64,000 nt of DNA, from assembly GCA_037127315.1 (NCBI GenBank), contig JBBBDQ010000227.1, positions 748,501 to 812,500 of the forward strand. The letters are read 5' to 3'. The position numbers and the translations under genes were made by a program. How positions within the stretch are numbered: the stretch's first letter is position 1; every line of letters starts with the position of its first letter. Of this stretch, positions 53,130 through 63,740 are shown piece by piece. This DNA comes from Ascarosepion bandense (lineage: Eukaryota > Mollusca > Cephalopoda > Sepiida > Sepiidae). The notes beneath the pieces were generated by a model. That model was given only the letters and a program-made list of their open reading frames with translations, was not told where the DNA came from and searched no databases.

Positions 53130-54360
53130 CAAAAAGAAAACGAGAGCTCAGTCTTTTTAATTTATTCCTAGACTATGTCCTGCGCATATACAAACGCATA
53201 TGACAAGACGGGCACTGACCATTTAAACATTTCATACCTCATCCCAAACGTGTCTACAAGTAGAAGACAACGATTTCGCTTTTCCTTCGAAGGACAATAG
53301 TACTGATGATGAAAGGAGCTACGCTCATGACATAGGTGTTTATATTTGGAATAATAATAATAATAGTTGAACAGAAAATCAGCATCCTCTACCAAATATT
53401 AAAAGAAATGGACTCAAGATAAAATTTTCCAAAACAGAATCTATGATCTGGAATCAGGGGGGAAGTAGTGATGCACCATCAATTCCTAAAACACTTACCA
53501 GACATTCGAGGTTAGACAAAGCAATCATACTAATAACTAAACCTAACGAAGACACCACGAATTAAACCATCTACCGCCGCATCTCACGAACAACTTGTAT
53601 ATGCAAGTTGTATATGTGTACAATAAAGATAAAAGGAAAAATGCCCATATTCATTAAATATTTTCTACGCACATTTTTTAAATATGTTCCGTCTTAGGGA
53701 CAGGATATCCGACCATTGTAATCTGGAAAGAGAAGTGCCAAAAGTCAGTATGCTGTCCGACACCGTATCCATATTAAAATTTAATAAACATCATTATAAA
53801 AGTAAGGGAATGTGGTGTTAGCAAATACTAATCACTTTAGATACCTCGGCGCATGGATCAGCTATAACAAATTAAGTATAGGAGAGAATAAAATTGAACT
53901 TTAAAACAAGTTGTGGCAGAGGTAGTTTCTCCCAACACTTCCACTTGCTACGAAACCAAAACATCAACCTGAAAAGTCGAATAATGTTCTTAAATAGCCT
54001 TGTAAAATTGAGGCTTTCACATTAATATCATGCATAGAATCAAACCTGTTCAGAAATATCTAAACTGTCGGCTGTATACAACCGCTTTCTAAGATTAATG
54101 TAAAAAAATGCTTTTGTATGAGTAAAACCTGCGGATCTTGGACATGATCATCCTTTTACGTACTTTGTGATCTAGCGCTACAGAATCACACAGTACTGCA
54201 CCAAATAAAAGAAACCACACCAGTTGAAGACTACCAACAGTAGCAACGACTAAAATAACATGTGTAACTCGAAGAGAAAATAATGACATAATAAAAATGT
54301 TGACATTCTGCACAATATCAAATACGAGGTTCAGAAGGAAACACCATCAATTAAGAGCGA
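53130..54360 (+). mobile_element. LINE-E RT remnant, interrupted by a LINE-D piece
   Basis: Plus strand: LFNLFLDYVLRIYKRI (RT), HFIPHPKRVYK, YAHDIGVYIWN at about 53322-53354 (catalytic YADD with the second Ala-Asp step changed to HD), NGLKIKFSKTESMIWNQGGS. After the LINE-D piece (53593-53805) come NHFRYLGAWISYNKLSIGEN, then NQNINLKSRIMFLNSLVKLR, and HQIKETTPVEDYQQ.QRLK near 54195-54255. Domain order is RT palm then the connector typical of this LINE type. Many stops. Confidence 0.6.
53593..53805 (+). mobile_element. LINE-D fragment inside LINE-E
   Basis: ATAAAGATAAAAGGAAAAAT, GACAGGATATCCGACCATTG, TGCTGTCCGACACCGTATCC and ATATTAAAATTTAATAA match, on the opposite strand, 52130-52365 of LINE-D. 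It separates the SMIWNQGG part from the RYLGAWIS part of LINE-E. Confidence 0.6.
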
Positions 54361-54369
54361 TAACAGCTA

Positions 54370-54482
54370 CTGTTTTTCGGAAAAAAATGTATTTTAAGAG
54401 AAAGATCTTATAAATTTAAACCGCAAAGAGTAGTAGATGCTCGGTTAATGAATACCAAATATTTCCTCATAGGGAAACGGCT
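54370..54482. mobile_element. Diverged interior of the piggyBac-like MITE family, without ends
   Basis: TTTAAGAGAAAGATCTTATA, AATGAATACCAAATATTTCC and TCATAGGGAAAC align with the interior of the MITEs at 21842-22063 and 23039-23260. The TTAA-flanked inverted repeats and the second 25-bp unit are missing. It is either an old relic or part of a longer relative. Confidence 0.5.
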
Positions 54483-54687
54483 GATATATCTTTTACCATT
54501 CTCGAAATCAAAGAAAACAAACCTCGGAACAAAGCCGCCGCATACAAATATCTTGAGGTGGACAGGTTGGTTAGTGGTATTCCGGTTATCATATTCAGTG
54601 TCCATTTTGATATTCAGATATCGTATTGTATTTTTCTAAATGCCCTCTCAAACCAAACTTTGCATGGTCTTCTATATTTTTTTAAAT

Positions 54688-54935
54688 AGTTTCACTTCAA
54701 GCAAGGCGGTACCGTCAATAGTGCGAAGGGGGCTAAATAAGAGTAAAAGGTTTAGACAGGAACACGGGTGTGAAGACAGTTGCGAAGTTAGAGAGAAAAG
54801 AAAAAGAATAGGATACACGGGGTGATGTAGAAAGAACCTGGAGTCAGTTGGATAAGAGATGGGTATTGACATTGCATTTAAATTCCTGGATGTTGTAGCC
54901 GTCAGGAAAGCAAGTATATGGAAGGGATATACAAA
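54688..54935 (-). mobile_element. LINE-A 3' UTR and coding end, copy A9
   Basis: Starts with TTTCACTTCAAGCAAGGCGG (UTR landmark, minus strand), then TGACATTGCATTTAAATTCC, TGTTGTAGCCGTCAGGAAAG, GGAAGGGATA (the WNSLP region). 5'-truncated at LINE-G sequence. Confidence 0.75.
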
Positions 54936-55306
54936 TTGCTAATGAGATGTGGTGGTAGATACTTGGATCTGTTAGTACTTTGTTAGGTTTAGCTATTGGT
55001 AGGATTGTTTTTTCTAGCCACTAATTTGTCAATTTGCCCGAATATTCTATGTCATTATAGATAGAGGGAGTAACACGTTTAGTGATGTTTCTGGTTTTTG
55101 AATTGTATTCTTCGGCATTGATCGATGAAAAGTGATTTTTTATTTTTTGCATTACTTTTTAAGCTTTATGTCTGTTGAGTTTTTGTCCATTTATTTTCTT
55201 TTAGTTTGTTAACATAAACTGAGCTAGTTTCTTATCATTTCCCATGCTTTTATTAGTATTTGACTGGTTCATTTGGCGACATATTTTCCATGTGTTGTAG
55301 ATTCGT

Positions 55307-55615
55307 TACTGTAATAACTTGGCCGGTGTGGAATTTTGCCATGAAGTGTATTTTACACCAGGACGTGTCGCTGCGTGCGGAAATGCAGATGTTGAGCTAG
55401 AAATTTGTTATGACTAGCGAGGTCAGAAGGGTGAACAAGCCGACATAGTACAAGTGCATCGGAAGCTGCAGATGTCAGTGGAGACAGCTTTGTAAGTGAC
55501 ATCAGCTGTCACAGAGATCAGTTGAGTTTCAGAGTTGACTTTAGCAGTTGCGTCGTCAACCGCCAACTAAACCCCGACTCCAACACACACAACACTTAAG
55601 AAAAGAGAATAATAA
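55307..55615. other. GC-richer block inside LINE-G, possibly a solo LTR
   Basis: Starts near TGTAATAACTTGGCCGGTGT (55310) and includes AGTGACATCAGCTGTCACAG and an AATAAAAATA near 55610. It differs in composition from the flanking LINE. No clear target duplication or TG..CA pair could be fixed, so the LTR idea is weak. Confidence 0.25.
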
Positions 55616-55854
55616 AAATACCATTTTTATTATGTCCGTGTCCGTGTTTTTGTTTTTTCTTTTATTAGCAAAGCTGAGAAGATTTTCAATTTTTGACCCA
55701 GTCTATTCTATGTTGAATCGATATACATGTTTTTCGTTTGGTGTTTTTGAGGATACCTCATATTTTTTCACGAGCTTGTCGATACTTTTGAAGATTGGCT
55801 GATGCTGACTTGAACTTTGACTTTTTTAAAACTGTTTTTGATGACATATATTTC

Positions 55855-56190
55855 TTCTGTGCTGAACCAAAGTTTGTCTGTGGTATTTTTGTTGGAGGAT
55901 TTTGGTATTGTTTGAAACGCTATACTAAAGAATAGTTTTGAGAAAGCAGGTATTGGATCGAGGTTTTCAAGTATTTGGTTGTTTATTTGCTATTGGAAAG
56001 ATTTTGTAAATTTAAATATTGTTCTGTGCTGAACCAAAGTATTTTGTGTGCTATTTTTGTTGGAGGATTTTGGTATTGTTTGAAACGCTATACTAAAGAA
56101 TAGTCTTGAGAAAGCAGGTATTGGATCGAGGTTTTCAAGTATTTGGTTGTTTATTTGCTATTGGAAAGATTTTGTAAATTTGGACTACTT
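55855..56190. repeat. 167-bp tandem duplication inside LINE-G
   Basis: Units start TTCTGTGCTGAACCAAAGT at 55855 and 56022. Both contain TTGGAGGATTTTGGTATTGT and CAGGTATTGGATCGAGGTTT with very few differences. Confidence 0.95.
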
Positions 56191-56496
56191 TGTTTAGTGA
56201 CTCTTTTTGGGAATTTCTCTACTGGTGTTAAACTACTTGTTTTGATAAAGATTGGGAAGTGACCACTATTGCATTGGTCTTCATGAACATCCGTTGGAAA
56301 TACATGAATATTGTAGGGGAGAAAATCGACAAAAATCTATCGCTGACATAGATCTGGTAGCTACATGTTATGTGTGTTCTGTATATTCTAGTATGAACTA
56401 TTTTTTGCCATTGAATTTAGATAATGTACTATTCCAGAGGTTAATGCAAGCATGGAAATCTTATAGATTTAGGCAAGGTGTTGCTTTATTAGACAA

Positions 56497-56881
56497 CTAG
56501 CAGTATAGCCCGGCGATGCTTGAGTGTAATGAAAGCTTTAAAACTAATCCATGGTCCTGGGGCTCAGACTCTTTGGACGTTGGCACGAAAAACTCAAAGG
56601 CAATAGTTGTTTCCAGTTAAAGCGAAACCGGAGACTGAAAGAAAAATTAATGGATGTAAGTCAAATTTTGATTTCCTGCTATCGATATCAAATAAGTTTT
56701 TTTCGTCGTAAACTGAATTTTGAAGGCTAAATAAGTCCTCTGAGTAAATGGTTTCATGGCTGAGACTAAGAACTACAATTATACCTACTTAGAGCCAAAC
56801 CCGAAGCAAAAACTAAAATAAAAGGGCTGAAAAAATACAGACATACAGGCAGATGAACAGACACGCACACAAACATCTTGC

Positions 56882-56925
<44 letters not shown>

Positions 56926-57185
56926 CGATTTTCTGCACTATTGTAAGAACTGCAACCTTGAAACTTCTGAATATCGTTTCTTATGTCTTTGTCTATGAGT
57001 GTAGAAAGTTTCATTAAAATCGGACCACTCCTTCTATATCCCGATTTTTTCGATTATCGATTTTCGATATTTATCGGGGGTACCTCGACACAAAACCTAG
57101 CTAAGAACACTCGCAGACGTTTATAGTACAATTGTGTAAATTTTCAAGAAAATCGGTTCAGCCGTTTCGGAGTCTATAGGTAACG

Positions 57186-57228
<43 letters not shown>

Positions 57229-57261
57229 GGAGACAAAGTTCCATTTATAAATAAGTTTAGA
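56497..57261 (-). mobile_element. Helitron-like element copy H4 (complete, long interior)
   Basis: CTAG at 56497-56500 (minus 3' end; host T beyond on that strand), a hairpin with GCCCGGCGATGCTTGAGTG (stem partly decayed), and 5' end TCTAAAC at 57261-57255 after host A. Contains (AT)n at 56887-56922 and (AC)n at 57188-57225. Interior as in H2. Confidence 0.65.
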
Positions 57262-57645
57262 TCAGTTTCAGGTCTCTTTTTTTCTTTTTGTTTGTTTTGT
57301 TGAAGTTTATATTGCGTGGATTGTTACTGTGTAGTGTAGGAAGGTTCTTACTGCAATTGCGTCTTGTTCTGCACTTAATGGTAATATTTTTTTGCTTGAA
57401 TTTATGAGCCACCTGTTAGCCTGTTATCTACTATTGAACAGTTAGTATAGTAAAGATTTTATACGCTTTAAATAAATAGTTATTACGTTTTAGGAGTGTT
57501 AGGAGACAGTATGTTTTGTTTGTATACAAGTATGGGTCATTTTAGTTCGCTTTATAAGTTGATCCTATATCTCTTCAGTAAAATTGTAGATTGATTGTAA
57601 TTTTCTATTTTGTTGTAGTTTGTCATAGGGAGCTGGTAGAATATT
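57262..57645. other. No recognisable feature
   Basis: T-rich on the plus strand; no recognised element. Confidence 0.4.
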
Positions 57646-57649
57646 TTAA

Positions 57650-58440
57650 AAATTGGCCTTGTGTCAAACACAACCGAACTCCCTACATTTTAAGGGTTTA
57701 TCTAATATAAGAATTATCAGAAGGTTAAAATGTGGATGTCGGAGTGTGGAAGAATAAAAGTACATTGTTTGTATGTTTAAAGTAGAATTTTATTAACAGA
57801 GAAGAATAACATTAATTGTGAGAGTTAAATGCCCTAAGATAAATTGTAGTAAGGAGTGTATCCGGAGCTCTTAGTCGTAAAGGTGCAGAATGTGTGTATG
57901 TAGAAAGATTAACAGGTTACTAATAAAGGCTGTGTTTCCTTTCCTTTTTTATGGCTGGTGAGAAAGTAAAAAAGAAGGTGAAGCAATAAAGGAAATTGTA
58001 CTTATCAGACCTACATTTTTAGGAGTCAGTTGAAGTATCTTGTTGTTGTAGTCTTATTTGTTGAATGCGACAATGTTGAAGATGAAGAAGAAGAGGTAAA
58101 GGAAAATAGCCTGAGTGAAGAAGGAGAACGAATGTGTGACGGGACTTTATATGTCCGGGTCAGGCTTGAAGTTTCTTTTGTCACATGTTGGTGGGTTATG
58201 ATATCACTGCTTCCATCTCACTGAATGATTTTGACTTTCTTTGTGTTTTTATAGCCATTTAGATTTTAACAATGGATTGCAAACTTTTCTCTCAGCTTTT
58301 CAAATCGCTTCCTTCCATTGGTTAGAAAATTAATTTAACATCTGATCGCGAAATCCGGCTTCGTCCTTTTCTTTCAGTACGAGGCTAATCCTTTTCCTAT
58401 TTGTCAAAATTAGGATTTCACACGTAATTGTGAATTCTTG
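57650..58440 (-). mobile_element. LTR-like dispersed repeat, copy 2
   Basis: On minus: TTCACAATTACGTGTGAAAT (about 58424-58405), a CCAAT box (AACCAATGG, about 58320), GGCTATAAAAACAC (about 58258-58245), GTGACAAAAGAAACTTCAAG and CTGACCCGGACAT, AAGTACAATTTCCTTTATTG, AATAAAATTC (about 57792), then CATCCACATTTTAACCTTCT and GTGTTTGACACAAGGCCAAT. The same blocks in the same order occur at 44940-45720 plus. The small open frame 58030-58224 has no family features. Confidence 0.45.
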
Positions 58441-58499
58441 TAATAGTGAAGAAGAGAAGAGTTACTTTAAATTTTGTGTTCACTACTAGTTACTGTAGA

Positions 58500-58711
58500 T
58501 GTTTTGGTTTGTCATTTGAATGGTGTACATATTTGGTGCATTAGTTGCTTGACAAGCCATTTGAGTGGGGTATATTTTTGTTTTATTGTTTGGGTAGTCA
58601 TTTGTGTGGTGTAGATTTTTGTTGAATTGTATGAGTTTTGTTGGTAAGTCCTTTGTGTGGTGTGTAATTATTTTGTAATCGTTGCTTGGATAATTATTTG
58701 ACTTGTATCGA
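58500..58711. repeat. Degenerate minisatellite (about 45-60-bp units)
   Basis: Repeats of TTGCTTG...GTCATTTG.GTGG.GTATATTTTTGTT type; continues at 58955-59066 and 59224-59345 between SINE copies. Confidence 0.7.
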
Positions 58712-58953
58712 TTTCGAATTCCAGTTGAATTCCTTGCATTCAGATACGCGCAAATACCCTTGGGAAAGGTATTAATCCGTCCATTCTCTCCAGTTATGGG
58801 TTAAATAACAGAACAGATTAGATTCTATAGCCTTGGATGGCAACCAGTCTATCACAGAAAGTAATGGCAACCTACTGCGGGAAGATCTTCTGTCCAGTCA
58901 GTCATGTCTCTTTCTCAAGCGTGTATCACGTATAGTACTTAACTGACAGACTG
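58712..58953 (+). mobile_element. SINE-1, 5'-truncated
   Basis: Begins at box B (TTTCGAATTCCAGTTGAATT); the stem-loop is deleted (CATGTCTCTTTCTCAAGCGT); ends GTACTTAACTGACAGACTGA. It lies inside the minisatellite. Confidence 0.8.
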
Positions 58954-59345
58954 ATATTTTTCTTGTATTAGTTGCTTGAGAATTGAGGGGGTGTATATTT
59001 TTGTTGTATTAGTTTTTTGTTTAGTCATTTGTGGGGTGTATATTGAACAGTATTGCGCTGTTTCTTGTGGTTAAATAATAATTCTATAGCCTTGGATGGC
59101 AACCAGTCTATCACAGAAAGTAATGGCAACCTACTGCGGGAAGATCTTCTGTCCAGTCAGTCATGTCTCTTTCGAGACATGATCGCTCAAGCGTGTATCA
59201 CGTATGGTACTTAACTGACAGACTGATATTTTTCGTGTATTAGTTGCTTGAGAATTGAGGGGTGTATATTTTTGTTGTATTAGTTTTTTGTTTAGTCATT
59301 TGTGGGGTGTATATTGAACTGTATTGCGCTGTTTCTTGTGGTTAA
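58798..59345. repeat. Tandem duplication of SINE 3' half plus minisatellite flank
   Basis: Units 58798-59068 and 59069-59345 share ATTCTATAGCCTTGGATGGC, the SINE end, and about 115 bp of flank ending GCGCTGTTTCTTGTGGTTAA. The junction is at GGTTAAATAA, which occurs both in the SINE and in the flank. The second unit keeps the stem-loop (CATGTCTCTTTCGAGACATG) that the first has lost. Confidence 0.85.
59069..59223 (+). mobile_element. SINE-1 3' half (second unit of the duplication)
   Basis: From GTTAAATAATAATTCTATAG to GTACTTAACTGACAGACTGA. It retains the complete stem-loop. Confidence 0.8.
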
Positions 59346-59454
59346 ATAATAGCTAAGCAGAATGTTATTGTTAGTATCTTTTGTGTTTTTATTCCTGTTT
59401 CTAGATTTGCGAGGTTTCGTCTTCCGTGTCCATGCATTCTATCATATGTGATCT
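59346..59454. other. Spacer before the 1-kb duplication
   Basis: No recognisable feature. Confidence 0.4.
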
Positions 59455-59660
59455 ATCTCTTCGTTTCCCTGGTTGCGCTCTTTATATTTTCCGGTTGGTT
59501 AAAAAACTTTGTTTAGTAAGCAAACTCTCACTTTGTCTTTCCTTCTTGTAAGTCTTTGATTTTGGTCAAATTTTACTTGTTCGTTTTTCATTATGTCTTC
59601 TGTATCGAGATTTTCAAAATCATTTTGGTCAAATCTTGTTTCCATCTTTTTACATTATCT

Positions 59661-59850
59661 GCGATAGACTGGTTGCCAGCCAAGACTATAGAACCTACTC
59701 TGTCCTGTTATTTAACCCCTAGCTGGAGGGAAGATAAAGATTAATACCTTTCCCAAGGGTATTTGCGCGAAATTGAATGCAAGGATTTCAACTGGAATTC
59801 GAACTCGGCTACCCAATTTCTCGATCCGAGCCGATATCCACTGCACCACA
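59661..59850 (-). mobile_element. SINE-1 5' half, minus (inverted part of a split SINE)
   Basis: From TCTGCGATAGACTGGTTGCC to TATCCACTGCACCACAA: head through the TCTACCGCAGA region, minus strand. Its missing 3' half is found in plus orientation at 60058-60152. Duplicated at 60667-60856. Confidence 0.85.
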
Positions 59851-60057
59851 AAAATACGTTTATATATAATATCTAAATACAAAATAATCGTAACAAATAT
59901 ACTACTAAAAAGCGAACTTTTTTTTAAAAAAAATGATATCTACCCACATCGAACGTTAAACCTTTCCTAGTGATCAGTGAAAAGTAAGAGACTGCCCCTC
60001 TGCTCCACTGAAGAAATAAAAAATGAACTAAAAAAAATTTCAACGGTGTAAAACGAA

Positions 60058-60152
60058 TCTACTGAGGGATAATCTTCTGCCCAGTCAGTGATGTCTCTTT
60101 CGAGACATGATCGCCCAAGGGTGTATCACGTGTGGTACTTAACAGACTGATC
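60058..60152 (+). mobile_element. SINE-1 3' half, plus (other part of the split SINE)
   Basis: CTACTGAGGGATAATCTTCT to GGTACTTAACAGACTGA with the stem-loop GATGTCTCTTTCGAGACATG. It starts where the inverted 5' half breaks off. Duplicated at 61063-61157. Confidence 0.85.
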
Positions 60153-60666
60153 TCTGTCAATGAGTATATGGAAATGCTGTTGTCACTATATGGGTCACTG
60201 AAACAAAACTTGATTGTTTTAAATTTTTGGATGGGATTTTTCATTGAAGATGGAATAAGTATTATTTCATTTATTTTTATGTATTGGTAGACATGGGCTA
60301 GATTCATGAAGAATGGATCTGTAGAAAGTTGGTAATGTAATGTTTTAGGCGAGTTTTTATAGTTGGTAGTAATGCTATTATCTTTGCAAAATGTAGTCTA
60401 CTTAATGGGTTACGTTTTTTGTTTTTATAATTAGGCTGGCATTAGTGAAATCAATGTTATCTCTTCGTTTCCCTGGTTGCGCTCTTTATATTTTCCGGTT
60501 GGTTAAAAAACTTTGTTTAGTAAGCAAACTCTCACTTTGTCTTTCCTTCTTGTAAGTCTTTGATTTTGGTCAAATTTTACTTGTTCGTTTTTCATTTTAT
60601 GTCTTCTGTATCGAGATTTTCAAAATCATTTTGGTCAAATCTTGTTTCCATCTTTTTACATTATCT

Positions 60667-60856
60667 GCGATAGACTGGTTGCCAGCCAAGACTATAGAAC
60701 CTACTCTGTCCTGTTATTTAACCCCTAGCTGGAGGGAAGATAAAGATTAATACCTTTCCCAAGGGTATTTGCGCGAAATTGAATGCAAGGATTTCAACTG
60801 GAATTCGAACTCGGCTACCCAATTTCTCGATCCGAGCCGATATCCACTGCACCACA
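60667..60856 (-). mobile_element. SINE-1 5' half, minus (copy in the second unit)
   Basis: Identical in structure to 59661-59850, within the second 1-kb unit. Confidence 0.85.
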
Positions 60857-61062
60857 AAAATACGTTTATATATAATATCTAAATACAAAATAATCGTAAC
60901 AAATATACTACTAAAAAGCGAACTTTTTTTAAAAAAAATGATATCTACCCACATCGAACGTTAAACCTTTCCTAGTGATCAGTGAAAAGTAAGAGACTGC
61001 CCCTCTGCTCCACTGAAGAAATAAAAAATGAACTAAAAAAAATTTCAACGGTGTAAAACGAA

Positions 61063-61157
61063 TCTACTGAGGGATAATCTTCTGCCCAGTCAGTGATGTC
61101 TCTTTCGAGACATGATCGCCCAAGGGTGTATCACGTGTGGTACTTAACAGACTGATC
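61063..61157 (+). mobile_element. SINE-1 3' half, plus (copy in the second unit)
   Basis: Identical in structure to 60058-60152, within the second 1-kb unit. Confidence 0.85.
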
Positions 61158-61285
61158 TCTGTCAATGAGTATATGGAAATGCTGTTGTCACTATATGGGT
61201 CACTGAAACAAAACTTGATTGTTTTAAATTTTTGGATGGGATTTTTCATTGAAGATGGAATAAGTATTATTTCATTTATTTTTAT

Positions 61286-63296
61286 GTATTGGTAGACATG
61301 GGCTAGATTCATGAAGAATGGATCTGTAGAAAGTTGGTAATGTAATGTTTTAGGCGAGTTTTTATAGTTGGTAGTAATGCTATTATCTTTGCAAAATGTA
61401 GTCTACTTAATGGGTTACGTTTTTTGTTTTTATAATTAGGCTGGCATTAGTGAAATCAATGTTATGTGCCATTTCGATGTAAAAGGAGATAATTAAAACA
61501 TCTCTCTAAACCCAAGTCCTCTTTGTGTATTGGTAGACATAAGTTAGATTTATGAAGAATGGATATGTAGAAAGTTGGTAATGTAATGTTTTAGGCGAGT
61601 TTTTATCGTTGGTAGTAATGCTATTATCTTTGCAAAATGTAGTCCACTTAATGGGTTACGTTTTTTGTTTTTATAATTAGGCCGGAATTAGTGAAATCAA
61701 TGTTATGTGCCATTTCGATGTAAAAGGAGATAATTAAAACATCTCTCTAAACCCAAGTCTTCTTTGTGTATTGGTAGACATAAGTTAGATTTATGAAGAA
61801 TGGATATGTAGAAAGTTGGTAATGTAATGTTTTAGGCGAGTTTTTATCGTTGGTAGTAATGCTATTATCTTTGCAAAATGTAGTCCACTTAATGGGTTAC
61901 GTTTTTTGTTTTTATAATTAGGCTGGCATTAGTGAAATCAATGTTATGTGCCATTTCGATGTAAAAGGAGATAATTAAAACATCTCTCTAAACCCAAGTC
62001 TTCTTTGTGTATTGGTAGACATAAGTTAGATTTATGAAGAATGGATATGTAGAAAGTTGGTAATGTAATGTTTTAGGCGAGTTTTTATCGTTGGTAGTAA
62101 TGCTATTATCTTTGCAAAATGTAGTCCACTTAATGGGTTACGTTTTTTGTTTTTATAATTAGGCTGGCATTAGTGAAATCAATGTTATGTGCCATTTCGA
62201 TGTAAAAGGAGATAATTAAAACATCTCTCTAAACCCAAGTCCTCTTTGTGTATTGGTAGACATAAGTTAGATTTATGAAGAATGGATATGTAGAAAGTTG
62301 GTAATGTAATGTTTTAGGCGAGTTTTTATCGTTGGTAGTAATGCTATTATCTTTGCAAAATGTAGTCCACTTAATGGGTTACGTTTTTTGTTTTTATAAT
62401 TAGGCTGGCATTAGTGAAATCAATGTTATGTGCCATTTCGATGTAAAAGGAGATAATTAAAACATCTCTCTAAACCCAAGTCTTCTTTGTGTATTGGTAG
62501 ACATAAGTTAGATTTATGAAGAATGGATATGTAGAAAGTTGGTAATGTAATGTTTTAGGCGAGTTTTTATCGTTGGTAGTAATGCTATTATCTTTGCAAA
62601 ATGTAGTCCACTTAATGGGTTACGTTTTTTGTTTTTATAATTAGGCTGGCATTAGTGAAATCAATGTTATGTGCCATTTCGATGTAAAAGGAGATAATTA
62701 AAACATCTCTCTAAACCCAAGTCTTCTTTGTGTATTGGTAGACATAAGTTAGATTTATGAAGAATGGATATGTAGAAAGTTGGTAATGTAATGTTTTAGG
62801 CGAGTTTTTATCGTTGGTAGTAATGCTATTATCTTTGCAAAATGTAGTCCACTTAATGGGTTACGTTTTTTGTTTTTATAATTAGGCTGGCATTAGTGAA
62901 ATCAATGTTATGTGCCATTTTGATGTAAAAGGAGATAATTAAAACATCTCTCTAAACCCAAGTCCTCTTTGTGTATTGGTAGACATAAGTTAGATTTATG
63001 AAGAATGGATATGTAGAAAGTTGGTAATGTAATGTTTTAGGCGAGTTTTTATCGTTGGTAGTAATGCTATTATCTTTGCAAAATGTAGTCCACTTAATGG
63101 ATTACGTTTTTTGTTTTTATAATTAGGCTGGCATTAGTGAAATCAATGTTATGTGCCATTTCGATGTAAAAGGAGATAATTAAAACATCTCTCTAAACCC
63201 AAGTCTTCTTTGTGTATTGGTAGACATAAGTTAGATTTATGAAGAATGGATCTGTAGAAAGATGGGAATGTAATGTTTTAGGCGAGTTTTTATAGA
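61286..63296. repeat. 241-bp satellite, about 8 units
   Basis: The anchor TCTCTCTAAACCCAAGTC occurs at 61501, 61742, 61983, 62224, 62465, 62706, 62947 and 63188: an exact 241-bp period with single-base variants (TCC/TCT, TTTCGATG/TTTTGATG). A partial first unit lies in each 1-kb duplicate (60280-60458, 61286-61463). The minus strand reads MAHNIDFTNASLIIKTKN, like the H.IDF.NA.I block near the end of GIY-YIG regions of Penelope-like elements, so the monomer may derive from a retroelement (inference). Confidence 0.9.
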
Positions 63297-63299
63297 TGG

Positions 63300-63604
63300 T
63301 CAATCAATCAGTTGAATTCCATACATGATACACGCTTGGGTGATCATATCTCTAAAGAGACATGACTGACTGGGCAGGATATTTTCCCGCAGTAAGTTGC
63401 TACTTATTTCTGTGGTAGGCTGGTTGCCAACCAAGGCTATAGAATTCAATCTATCTTGTTATTTAACCCATAGCTGAATGGAAGAGACGGCTTAATACCT
63501 TTTTGAAGGGTATATTTGCGCGTAAGTGAATGCAACGAATTTAAGTGGAATTCGAACTAGGCTAACCGATTTCTCGTTTTGAGCCGATATCCACTGCACC
63601 ACAA
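63300..63604 (-). mobile_element. SINE-1, full-length, inserted in the 241-bp satellite
   Basis: 3' end CAATCAGTTGAATTCCATAC at the left; stem-loop ATATCTCTAAAGAGACATG; head CCACTGCACCACAA at the right. GATGGT before and GTTGGT after are the probable target duplication in the satellite motif GTTGGTAGTAATGC. Confidence 0.85.
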
Positions 63605-63740
63605 GTTGGTAATAATGCTATTCTGTTTTCAAAATACTTAAAGAGTTTTTAATTAGGCTGGCATTAGTGAAATCTGTTTTATGTGCCATGTCATTTCGAT
63701 GTAAAACGAGATAGTTAAAACGTCTGTCTAAACGCAAGAC
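63605..63740. repeat. Degenerate 241-bp satellite remnant
   Basis: TTGGTAATAATGCTATTCTG, AATTAGGCTGGCATTAGTGA and CATTTCGATGTAAAACGAGA continue the monomer after the SINE, more diverged than the array. Confidence 0.8.

Larger units (their letters stand above)
54936..56290 (-). mobile_element. LINE-G remnant (endonuclease end to RT start)
   Basis: Minus strand from about 56285: KTNAIVVTSQSLS with the CNSGHFPIF-like endonuclease C-terminus, KIFPIANKQPNT and TCFLKTIL (duplicated, see 55855-56190), NICHQKQF, the region 55800-55620, then about 55305-55140 IYNTWKICRQMNQSNTNKSM and GNDKKLAQFMLTN. At 55040-54940 it has ARKTILPIAKPNKVLTDPS, IYHHIS, which is the RT N-terminus (PI.KPNK..TDPSNYRPIS). 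Cut at the left by LINE-A A9 and interrupted at about 55307-55615. Confidence 0.5.
59455..61463. repeat. 1-kb tandem duplication, nearly identical
   Basis: Unit 1 59455-60458, unit 2 60459-61463, both starting ATCTCTTCGTTTCCCTGGTT. I see only a 2-base and a 1-base length difference (CATTATG/CATTTTATG and a T-run), so the duplication is very recent, or one unit may be an assembly artefact. Each unit holds a split SINE and ends in partial 241-bp satellite sequence. Confidence 0.95.

Noticed and set aside
59773..60964. Identical open frames MNARISTGIRTRLPNF... in both 1-kb units
   Set aside because: They translate the inverted SINE-1 half; no protein family is involved.
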